From positions 1 to 7,498 of the forward strand of contig CAIQEX010000278.1 of assembly GCA_903870955.1 (NCBI GenBank): a stretch of DNA of 7,498 bases, read 5' to 3'. Of this stretch, positions 1-6,690 are shown one piece after another. The stretch's first letter is position 1. Each line of letters opens with the position of its first letter. The DNA comes from an uncultured beta proteobacterium (lineage in GTDB: Bacteria > Pseudomonadota > Gammaproteobacteria > Burkholderiales > Burkholderiaceae_C). Under the pieces are notes generated by a model that saw nothing but the letters and a program-made list of their open reading frames with translations, had not been told where the DNA came from and searched no databases. The position numbers and the translations under genes were made by a program.

Positions 1-1495
1 CGCGCAGACCCTTGGTCTTGAGGAGGTGCGAAATGAGACGCACCGTGGTGGTTTTACCGTTCGTGCCGGTCACGGCCACCAAGGGGATGCGACCGTTCTG
101 CCCATTTTTGAAGAGCATGGAAATGATGGCTTCACCGACCGGACGCCCCTTGCCAAAGGAGGGTGCCAGATGCATGCGCAGGCCCGGTGCGGCATTGACT
201 TCCACCATGCCGCCGCCTTGCTCTTCGAGGGGGCGCAGGATGCTGTCGCTGACCACATCGACGCCGCAGATGTCCAGACCCACCAGGTGGGCCGCAGCAA
301 TCGCGCGTGCGGCGACATCCGGGTGCACCTCGTCGGGTACATCAGTAGCCGCGCCGCCGGTCGACAGGTTGGCGTTGTTGCGCAAATTGACGCGCTTACC
401 CTTGTGCGGGACTGACTCTGCCGAGAATCCCTGATTCGCCAGGGTTTCTTTGGCAATGTCGTCAAAGCGAATTTTGGTCAGCGAGGTGGAGTGGCCAGAG
501 CCGCGACGCGGGTCCTTGTTGACCTGTTCCACCAACTGGGCAATGGTGCTCACGCCATCGCCCACCACCTTGGGCGGGTCGCGCCTGGCAGCGGCCACCA
601 ACCGGTCTCCAACCACCAGCAAGCGGAAGTCGTTGCCCGGCATATAACGCTCCACCAGAATGTCATCGCGGAAGGTGGTCGCGACGTCATAGGCCTTGCG
701 CAATTGCTCTTCGCTGGTGATGTTGACGGTGACGCCCTTGCCCTGATTGCCGTCCAACGGCTTCACCACAACCGGCAGGCCAATCTCGCAGGCGGCTTTC
801 CAGGCGTCATCGGCATCGCTGACTTCGCGGCCCGCAGGCACCGGAACACCGGCAGCGGCCAGCAGGCGCTTGGTGAGTTGTTTGTCCTGGGCAATGGCCT
901 CGGAAATCGCGCTGGTCGAGTCAATCTCGGCTGCTTGAATGCGCCGCTGCTGGCTGCCCCAGCCAAAGCGCACCATGCTGCCTTCGGTCATGCGGCTAAA
1001 CGGAATGCCGCGTGCCACCGCTGCGTCCACAATGCAGCCGGTGCTAGGCCCCAGACGTACGTCTTCATCCAGGTCACGCAACTCGGCAAGTGCTGCGGCC
1101 AGATCAAAAGCAGCGTCGTTCAGCGCGGCCTCGCAAATGGCTTGGGCCATTTCCAGCGCCTTACGGCCCACGGCCTCTTCGCTGTACTCCACCACCACTT
1201 GATAGACATGGGCATCCAGTGTCGGCGTGGTGCGGCTAAATGTTACCGGGCAACCGGCCTGCGCCTGCAGCCCCAGAGCTACCAATTCCAGCACATGCGC
1301 CATCGAAATCGGCTCGTCGTGACCGTTGGGTTGCAGTGGGCCCAGTTCTGGGAATCGCTCACGCAAGCGGGCTTCAAATCCCGGCAGGCTGTCGATGGCG
1401 TGCTCAGGCGGTTGGCAGGACACGATGGATTGAATGGCCGTGTGGTGGCTCCAGAGATTGGGGCCGCGCAGGGCGCGTATGCGGGTAACTTCCAT
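1..1495 (-). CDS. cphA: Cyanophycin synthetase (CphA), C-terminus cut by window edge
   Basis: Reading leftward from the ATG at 1495, 498 codons stay open to the left edge. CphA builds the Asp/Arg polymer cyanophycin in the cytoplasm: the ATP-grasp domain adds aspartate to the backbone and the Mur-ligase-like domain adds arginine to its side chain. I see the family start MEVTRIRALRGPNLW, LGPSTGCIVDA (about 148-158), an ATP-grasp domain (about 200-455) with K245 in VVVKPLDGNQGKG and VNKDPRRGSGH (about 326-335), and then GTNGKTTT (477-484), an intact Mur-ligase P-loop. The N-terminal segment reads AHVLELVALG (66-75), where family members with the hydrolytic priming site have HxxEHxxxE, so that motif is lost. 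Position 251 is Q where the upstream paralogue has H288. The gene follows cphA' after 7 bases with only a weak ribosome site, so translational coupling is likely. The Mur central and C-terminal lobes lie outside the window. Confidence 0.93.
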   Translation of the reverse strand, partial: MEVTRIRALRGPNLWSHHTAIQSIVSCQPPEHAIDSLPGFEARLRERFPELGPLQPNGHDEPISMAHVLELVALGLQAQAGCPVTFSRTTPTLDAHVYQVVVEYSEEAVGRKALEMAQAICEAALNDAAFDLAAALAELRDLDEDVRLGPSTGCIVDAAVARGIPFSRMTEGSMVRFGWGSQQRRIQAAEIDSTSAISEAIAQDKQLTKRLLAAAGVPVPAGREVSDADDAWKAACEIGLPVVVKPLDGNQGKGVTVNITSEEQLRKAYDVATTFRDDILVERYMPGNDFRLLVVGDRLVAAARRDPPKVVGDGVSTIAQLVEQVNKDPRRGSGHSTSLTKIRFDDIAKETLANQGFSAESVPHKGKRVNLRNNANLSTGGAATDVPDEVHPDVAARAIAAAHLVGLDICGVDVVSDSILRPLEEQGGGMVEVNAAPGLRMHLAPSFGKGRPVGEAIISMLFKNGQNGRIPLVAVTGTNGKTTTVRLISHLLKTKGLR

Positions 1496-1502
1496 GGTGT
1501 GC

Positions 1503-3743
1503 TCAGTAAGGTGTTTTCTTAGGGGCCGACTCAAAGGTCCGCAATCCCGCGCTAATCAGTTCAACTGGAATGTTCAATGCCCATGCGGCAGCGACCGCCG
1601 CCATCACCATCTCGGGTTTGGAGGCCTTGGAGGGTTTCAGACTCGACAGTGGCAAGCGGGCGGCAATTTGTGCACCTTGCGCCAACACAATCGCATCGCC
1701 CTGCAGCACCACCACGCGTTCCCCGGCTTCCCGGTGCGCAGCGATGGCCGGTTGATCGGCATTCAAACCATAGAAAATCACTTTGCCATCGCACAACTCG
1801 GCCATCTCGACGGCCTGGTGGTCATCTGCGTTGAGCACCGCAGTGCCGCTGGGCAACACCACATCCACCTGGGTGCGCGCAACTTTGTAGTTTTGCTCGT
1901 CGTCCAGGATGTCGTAGTGCTTCAGGCCCTCATGCCAATTGACGTCCGTCACCACGCCAACGGTGCATTTGTCATACGGCAGGCCTTCGCCCAAAATCAT
2001 GGTGCCCGGGTTTTCAAATACCGCGGCCTGCACGGAGCGGTTGATCAACACCCGCTGACCCGCGTCCCAATGGGCGCAATCTGCCGCATCGATCTGGCGC
2101 CCGTCAAGGTACAGGCCTTCGCTGCAGGCCAAGCCCACATGCTTGCCACTGATGTGGACCAGCCAGGCCACCAGGCGCGCAATGCGCCCCGTGTGCAATG
2201 TTCCAGTGATGCCTACGATCGGTATACGACCATCGTTACCTTCGCTAAACAAATGGTCAATGATGGCCCGACCCACCGGCTGCCCATTGCCATTCGAAGG
2301 CTTGATATGGGCCAGCAAACCCGGGCTGGCGTTCACTTCGATGACCGCACCACGCTGGCTCGAAAGGGGTTTGGTGACGTCCTCCATCACCATATCGACA
2401 CCGGCAATATCCAGTCCCACAACCCGTGCGGCCAGGGCCGCAGCAGCGGCGATGCTGGGATGTACCCGGTCGGTTACATCGAACTTGACGTTGCCATTGC
2501 GCTGTATCAGCACTTGCTGCCCGGCAGCTGGCACCGAGGCAGCAGTGAATCCGGCTCGCTCCAGTTCCAGAATAATTTCGCCGCTCTCACTGGGTACCAG
2601 GGCGTTCAGGGGAAATTCTTCGCCCGTTCCACGGCGTGGATCCGTGTTGACCTGAAGGTCGGCCAATTGGTCGATGTTATGGACACCATCCCCCGTGATC
2701 CACAAGGTTTCACCAGCCGCAGCCGCAACCACTTTCTTGCCGACGACCAGCAAACGGTGCTCATTGCCAGGGATGTATTTTTCCACGATGACCGCGCTAC
2801 CATTACCTTTGCGGAATGCCAATTCATAGGCCGCACGGACGTCGGCCTCGGTGCGCAAATCGAGTGAAACGCCACGCCCATGGTTGCCGTCATAGGGCTT
2901 GAGTACGACCGGCACGCCCACTTCCTGCGCAGCCTCCCACGCAGCGTCCGCACTGCGCACGAGTTCACCTTCCGGCACCGGCACGCCGCAGGACTTGAGC
3001 AAGGCCTTGGTCAGGTCTTTGTCGCTGGCAATTTCTTCGGCAATGGCCGAGGTCTGGTCTGTTTCAGCGGTCCAGATGCGGCGCTGTGCCTTGCCATAGC
3101 CCAATTGCACCAGGTTGCCGCTGGTCAGGCGGATGTTGGGAATGCGGCGCGCCGTGGCGGCGTCCACGATGTGGGCTGTGCTCGGGCCCAGGCACAGGTC
3201 GTCGACCATTTCGGTCAGGTCTTCCACCGTCTTGGCGATGTCAAAAGGGGTGTCCTGAATCGCACTGAGCAACAGTTCACGGCCTGCTGCCAACGCGGCG
3301 CGGCCCACGGCTTCATGCCGGGTGCGAAAGGCAATCTTGTAAATGCCCGCGGTGGAGGTGCTGCGTGCCTTGCCAAAGCCGGTGCGCATGCCGGCCAGGT
3401 TTTGCATCTCCAGGCAAACATGTTCCAGGATGTGAGCGGCCCAAGTACCTTCCTGAAGCCGCATCAAGAAACCACCCCGCACCCCTGGGCTGCATTCGTG
3501 CTCGATCAGGCCCGGAAGCAGGGCGGTCAGTCGATCGTAGAAACCTGGAATGGTGTTGGAGGGATGGTTCTCCAATTCGCCAATGTCGACCCATGCCTCA
3601 ATCACCGGTCGATACGTCCAAATGTTGGGTCCGCGAAGGTGGGTGACCCGAAGAATGTCTATATTGATCTTGGCTTGCATGGCACTTTGTGGCTTGGGCA
3701 GTCCACCGACATGGTGCTGTCCGCGTTGTGTATTCTCGCTCAC
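1503..3743 (-). CDS. cphA': Cyanophycin synthetase-like protein CphA' with degenerate Mur-ligase domain
   Basis: This is a second, complete CphA paralogue of 746 codons, shorter than the roughly 870-900 residues usual for full CphA. The N domain starts near residue 30 (LRVTHLRGPNIW) and carries HECSPGVRGGF (81-91) and HILEHVCLE (104-112), the HxxEHxxxE type motif associated with a hydrolytic priming site in some CphA enzymes. The ATP-grasp domain (about 240-500) keeps K282 and H288 in LKPYDGNHGRG. The Mur-like part (from about 505) has GTLHTGRIAR (514-523) in place of the GTNGKTTT P-loop, and the protein ends at GLRTFESAPKKTPY, so the Mur C-terminal lobe is absent. Arginine ligation by this copy is therefore unlikely; backbone extension or priming is possible, similar in outline to cyanobacterial CphA2. 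The coordinates give the longest reading, from a GTG. The ATG at 3680 (residue 22), just before family similarity begins, is at least as likely; neither has a convincing ribosome site. It is first in a leftward operon with cphA. Confidence 0.92.
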   Translation of the reverse strand: MSENTQRGQHHVGGLPKPQSAMQAKINIDILRVTHLRGPNIWTYRPVIEAWVDIGELENHPSNTIPGFYDRLTALLPGLIEHECSPGVRGGFLMRLQEGTWAAHILEHVCLEMQNLAGMRTGFGKARSTSTAGIYKIAFRTRHEAVGRAALAAGRELLLSAIQDTPFDIAKTVEDLTEMVDDLCLGPSTAHIVDAATARRIPNIRLTSGNLVQLGYGKAQRRIWTAETDQTSAIAEEIASDKDLTKALLKSCGVPVPEGELVRSADAAWEAAQEVGVPVVLKPYDGNHGRGVSLDLRTEADVRAAYELAFRKGNGSAVIVEKYIPGNEHRLLVVGKKVVAAAAGETLWITGDGVHNIDQLADLQVNTDPRRGTGEEFPLNALVPSESGEIILELERAGFTAASVPAAGQQVLIQRNGNVKFDVTDRVHPSIAAAAALAARVVGLDIAGVDMVMEDVTKPLSSQRGAVIEVNASPGLLAHIKPSNGNGQPVGRAIIDHLFSEGNDGRIPIVGITGTLHTGRIARLVAWLVHISGKHVGLACSEGLYLDGRQIDAADCAHWDAGQRVLINRSVQAAVFENPGTMILGEGLPYDKCTVGVVTDVNWHEGLKHYDILDDEQNYKVARTQVDVVLPSGTAVLNADDHQAVEMAELCDGKVIFYGLNADQPAIAAHREAGERVVVLQGDAIVLAQGAQIAARLPLSSLKPSKASKPEMVMAAVAAAWALNIPVELISAGLRTFESAPKKTPY

Positions 3744-3764
3744 TGTGAGGCTGATGGTTCTGGG

Positions 3765-3792
3765 GCTATACCCTGTGGGGTGGTATCGTCAA
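3765..3792 (-). promoter_or_regulatory. Predicted sigma70 promoter for cphA'-cphA
   Basis: On the minus strand, TTGACG (3792-3787) is followed after 16 bases by TATAGC (3770-3765), close to the consensus TTGACA-N17-TATAAT. Transcription would begin near 3758. That leaves about 15 bases before the GTG at 3743, or about 78 before the alternative ATG at 3680, so a 3758 start mildly favours the ATG as the true start codon. Predicted by eye only. Confidence 0.45.
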
Positions 3793-3800
3793 ACCTGTCG

Positions 3801-3824
3801 CTTTTGGACAGACTTTTGGACTGA
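3801..3824. repeat. Tandem 12-base direct repeat, candidate regulator site
   Basis: CTTTTGGACAGA (3801-3812) is followed directly by CTTTTGGACTGA (3813-3824), 11 of 12 bases identical. The pair lies 9 bases upstream of the predicted -35 of the cphA' promoter, in the usual position of an activator, and about 48 bases before the ABC gene start. A partly overlapping inverted pair CTGTC/GACAG (3795-3799 and 3807-3811) is also present. Two half-sites spaced about one helical turn apart suit a dimeric regulator, but which one cannot be told. Confidence 0.45.
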
Positions 3825-3871
3825 CGGATTGGCGATTCCAAAGAACCGAAAAGAAATGTTGCTTGCTTGTA

Positions 3872-6166
3872 ATGACCACTGAAATATCCCTTGTCCGTTC
3901 CGCGCCTGGCGAGCTTGCCGCCCATTGGCGCTCTGAAGTTCAGGCACACCTGCATCCCCATGAAAACGTTTTGGCCGCACTGGAGGTTGACCTCGATGCG
4001 CGACTGCACTATGTCAAAGGCCTGGTGCTGGTAACCAGCCAGCGGGTGCTAAGCCGGGGTGGCGGCGCATCCGGTTGGCAGGAGTGGACCTATTCTGCGG
4101 GCCTATCCTTGCAGCACCATGACCACGCGGGTGTCGGGCATCTGGAGTTACTGGACGCTACCGGTCTGCTCGCCAGTTGGCGTTTTACCCTGGGCCAAAA
4201 CCTGCATGCGATCCGCTTGGTGGATCAATTTGGCCTGCAACTGGAAAGCACACTAACGGGTAAGCCACTGCAACAGGCGCTTAAAAATGTGTGTCCCAGT
4301 TGCAAGGCACCCCTGGAGCCGGACCAGGAAGAATGCCCTATTTGCACCAAGGTCGTCCACACGCCGCCTTCCACCTGGACCCTGTTTCGCCTGTGGCGTT
4401 TTGCCAGGCCCTACAAAGGCCAACTGTTCCTGGGCTTTCTGCTCATGCTGTTGGGCACGGCAGCCAGCCAGGTGCCACCCTATCTGACCATTCCGCTGGT
4501 GGACAAGGTGTTGATCCCGTTTCAGAACGGCCAGCACATTGAGCCCAGCACCATTGCCTGGTATCTATCAGGCCTGTTGGGCTCGGGCATCCTGGCCTGG
4601 GGCCTAAGCTGGGCCAAGACCTATATCCTGGCGCTGGCCTCGGAGCGCATTGCGGCCGACCTGCGCACCACCACCTATGAACATTTGTTGCGCCTCTCCC
4701 TGGAGTACTTCGGCGGCAAGCGCACCGGTGACTTGTTGTCACGCGTGGGCAGCGAAAGTGACCGCATCGCGGTCTACCTGTCGCTGCACCTGACCGACTT
4801 TGCCAGCGACGTGGTGATGATCGTGATGACCGCGGTCATCCTTTTTTCCATGAACCCGTATCTGGCGCTGATCACTTTGGTGCCATTGCCGTTCATTGGC
4901 TGGATGATCCACTTTGTGCGCTACCGCTTGCGCACCGGCTTCGAGAAAATTGACCGGGTCTGGGGTGAAGTGACCAATGTGCTGGCCGACACCATTCCCG
5001 GCATTCGTGTGGTCAAGGCCTTTGCCCAGGAGCAGCGCGAAGCCAAACGTTTTCGCGAAGCCAATCGGCATAACCTGATCGTCAACGACCGTATCAACAA
5101 GATCTGGTCGCTGTTCTCGCCCAGTGTTTCGCTGCTGACCGAGATCGGCTTGCTCGTGGTGTGGGGCTTTGGCATCTGGCAGGTGTCCAAGGGCGAGATT
5201 ACCGTCGGTATGCTGTTGGCGGCAATCGCCTATATCGGCCGCTTCTATGGCCGCCTGGACTCGATGAGCCGCATTGTCTCGGTGACGCAAAAGTCGGCCT
5301 CGGCGGCCAAGCGTATTTTTGACATCCTGGACCACGTATCCAGCGTGCCGGAACCCACCAACCCGGTGCATGTGGGCAAGGTCGAGGGGCGCATCGAAGT
5401 ACGCGATGTAGGCTTCCGCTATGGCAACCGCGAGGTCAACAAGGGCATCAGCCTGAACATTGCGCCGGGCGAAATGGTTGGTCTGGTCGGCCACAGTGGC
5501 TCGGGCAAGAGCACGCTGGTGAATTTGATCTGCCGCTTTTACGATGTATCCGAGGGCGCGATTCTGGTCGACGGCGTGGACATCCGTTCCTATGCGATTG
5601 CCGACTTCCGCCAGAACATCGGCTTGGTGTTGCAGGAGCCTTTTCTGTTCTTCGGCACCATCGCCGAGAACATTGCCTACGGCAAACCGGACGCCACCCG
5701 TGAGGAAATCATTGCCTCGGCCCGCGCCGCCCATGCCCATGAGTTCATCCTGCGCTTGCCGCAGGGCTACGACTCGATGGTTGGCGAGCGTGGTCAGGGC
5801 CTGTCGGGTGGTGAGCGCCAGCGCATCTCGATTGCGCGCGCACTGTTGATCGACCCACGCATCCTGATTCTGGATGAAGCAACTTCTTCGGTGGATTCCG
5901 AAACGGAGAAGGAAATCCAGAAAGCGCTGGAAAACCTGGTGCAAGGCCGCACCACCATCGCCATCGCGCACCGCCTGTCCACCCTGCACCGGGCCGACCG
6001 CCTCGTGGTGCTGGACCGTGGCCGCGTGGTGGAAGAGGGCACGCATGATGTGCTGATGGCGCAGGAGGGCGCTTACTTCAACCTGTATCAGGCACAGGCG
6101 CGCAATATGGATGTGGACATGGACGCCAGCCGTGGCTCCGATAACGCTGAAAAGGAGGGCGCATGA
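3872..6166 (+). CDS. ABC half-exporter with PH-like and zinc-ribbon N-terminal extension, cyanophycin-locus type
   Basis: A 764-residue fused membrane/ATPase half-transporter of the MsbA/multidrug exporter type, expected to act as a dimer in the inner membrane. Residues about 1-135 form a soluble extension whose pattern (ENVLAALEVD, then VKGLVLVTSQRVL) recalls a PH-like beta fold. A zinc ribbon follows with CPSC (141-144) and CPIC (155-158). The type-1 exporter membrane domain spans about 175-470 with roughly six hydrophobic segments. The ATPase has Walker A GHSGSGKST (540-548), Q-loop Q588, signature LSGGERQ (644-650), Walker B ILILDEAT with D668 and E669, and H-loop H700, so it looks fully active. 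An acidic tail ends the protein. I chose the ATG at 3872; an in-frame TTG at 3863 would add three residues, and neither has a strong ribosome site. The substrate is unknown. Divergence from cphA'/cphA and coupling to DUF1854 suggest a cyanophycin-linked role, but that is inference. Confidence 0.9.
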   Translation: MTTEISLVRSAPGELAAHWRSEVQAHLHPHENVLAALEVDLDARLHYVKGLVLVTSQRVLSRGGGASGWQEWTYSAGLSLQHHDHAGVGHLELLDATGLLASWRFTLGQNLHAIRLVDQFGLQLESTLTGKPLQQALKNVCPSCKAPLEPDQEECPICTKVVHTPPSTWTLFRLWRFARPYKGQLFLGFLLMLLGTAASQVPPYLTIPLVDKVLIPFQNGQHIEPSTIAWYLSGLLGSGILAWGLSWAKTYILALASERIAADLRTTTYEHLLRLSLEYFGGKRTGDLLSRVGSESDRIAVYLSLHLTDFASDVVMIVMTAVILFSMNPYLALITLVPLPFIGWMIHFVRYRLRTGFEKIDRVWGEVTNVLADTIPGIRVVKAFAQEQREAKRFREANRHNLIVNDRINKIWSLFSPSVSLLTEIGLLVVWGFGIWQVSKGEITVGMLLAAIAYIGRFYGRLDSMSRIVSVTQKSASAAKRIFDILDHVSSVPEPTNPVHVGKVEGRIEVRDVGFRYGNREVNKGISLNIAPGEMVGLVGHSGSGKSTLVNLICRFYDVSEGAILVDGVDIRSYAIADFRQNIGLVLQEPFLFFGTIAENIAYGKPDATREEIIASARAAHAHEFILRLPQGYDSMVGERGQGLSGGERQRISIARALLIDPRILILDEATSSVDSETEKEIQKALENLVQGRTTIAIAHRLSTLHRADRLVVLDRGRVVEEGTHDVLMAQEGAYFNLYQAQARNMDVDMDASRGSDNAEKEGA
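6153..6158 (+). promoter_or_regulatory. Strong ribosome binding site for the DUF1854 gene
   Basis: A perfect AGGAGG lies inside the last codons of the ABC gene. It is 7 bases before the ATG at 6166 and 4 before the ATG at 6163, which favours the second ATG as start. It is the only textbook ribosome site I see in the window. Confidence 0.75.
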
Positions 6167-6681
6167 TGAGCACGAACCTGAGCACTCCTCTGAACAGCCC
6201 GACTTCCCCAGCGCCCACGCACTTCACGCTGGAGCGCAACGCCTTTGGCAAGCTGAGTTTGACGACAGCGACAGGCGTGCGCTTCGAATCAGTGGTGCCG
6301 GTGCGCGCTTTCCCGATACAAGCGCCCGAAGTCGGTATCTCGATTGTGAATACCGACGGCGAGGAGGTCGGTTGGGTCAACCGCCTGGTTGATCTGGCAG
6401 AGCCTGCGCAAAGCCTGATTCGTCAGGAGTTGGCGGCACGTGAGTTCATGCCGGTGATTGCGCAAATTGTTGCCGTGACCAGCTTTTCGACGCCCTGCAC
6501 CTGGACGGTGGAGACCGACCGGGGGCGCACGGAGTTCGTGTTGCGGGGTGACGAGGACATTCGCCGCATTGGCAAAGACAACGCTTTGCTGATTGCCGAT
6601 AACCATGGCATTCAGTACCTGGTGCGGGACCAGTTTACTTTGAATGCTGCGAGCAAGAAGATTCTGGATCGATTCCTATAA
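6166..6681 (+). CDS. DUF1854 family protein, partner of the ABC transporter
   Basis: A 171-residue soluble protein of the DUF1854 family, with no signal peptide or membrane segment. After a Ser/Thr/Pro-rich leader (about 1-18) come family hallmarks: VVPVRAFPIQAP (about 43-54), GISIVNTDGEEVGW (about 57-70), ELAAREFMPVI (about 88-98), TWTVETDRGRTEFVLRG (about 112-128), DEDIRRI (about 129-135) and LLIADNHGIQYLVRD (about 141-155). No catalytic site is known to me for the family; it is found beside ABC exporters of the type seen here, and in proteobacteria the pair is repeatedly linked to cyanophycin genes. The start overlaps the ABC stop (TGATG), or by four bases if the ATG at 6163 is used. With the strong AGGAGG, this points to coupled translation and a shared complex or process. 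Its role, perhaps regulatory or an adaptor for the transporter, is inference. Confidence 0.88.
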   Translation: MSTNLSTPLNSPTSPAPTHFTLERNAFGKLSLTTATGVRFESVVPVRAFPIQAPEVGISIVNTDGEEVGWVNRLVDLAEPAQSLIRQELAAREFMPVIAQIVAVTSFSTPCTWTVETDRGRTEFVLRGDEDIRRIGKDNALLIADNHGIQYLVRDQFTLNAASKKILDRFL

Positions 6682-6690
6682 TTTCTTCTT

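Larger units (their letters stand above)
3744..3871. promoter_or_regulatory. Divergent intergenic region between cphA' and the ABC transporter gene
   Basis: These 128 bases separate two outward-facing transcription units and must hold the start signals of both. They contain a sigma70-like promoter facing cphA' and a 12-base tandem repeat, described separately. I found no convincing -10/-35 pair for the rightward genes: TTGGAC occurs twice inside the repeats but no TATAAT-like hexamer sits at the right distance. No gene, RNA or terminator is evident here. Confidence 0.6.

Noticed and set aside
491..1522. 343-codon open frame on the plus strand
   Set aside because: It lies wholly antisense to cphA, whose 498-codon reading shows family motifs throughout.
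1434..2867. 477-codon open frame on the plus strand, antisense to cphA'
   Set aside because: It is the antisense shadow of conserved cphA' coding sequence; its translation has no recognisable domain and it spans two genes.
2880..3824. 314-codon open frame on the plus strand reaching into the intergenic gap
   Set aside because: Shadow of the cphA' N and ATP-grasp domains; low-complexity translation without motifs.
3804..3844. Possible rightward promoter using TTGGAC as -35
   Set aside because: No acceptable -10 hexamer 16-18 bases downstream of either copy.
3856..3882. Eight-codon mini-ORF (ATG TTG CTT ... TGA) overlapping the ABC start as a possible leader peptide
   Set aside because: No run of Arg, Asp or other regulatory codons and no attenuator-like hairpin after it; likely chance.
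4739..6046. 435-codon open frame on the minus strand
   Set aside because: Antisense to the ABC transporter, which has every ATPase motif; long shadows are expected in GC-rich genes with strong third-base bias.
6682..6690. Possible terminator between DUF1854 and the GcvT-like gene
   Set aside because: The gap is nine bases, pyrimidine-rich, and no stem precedes it.
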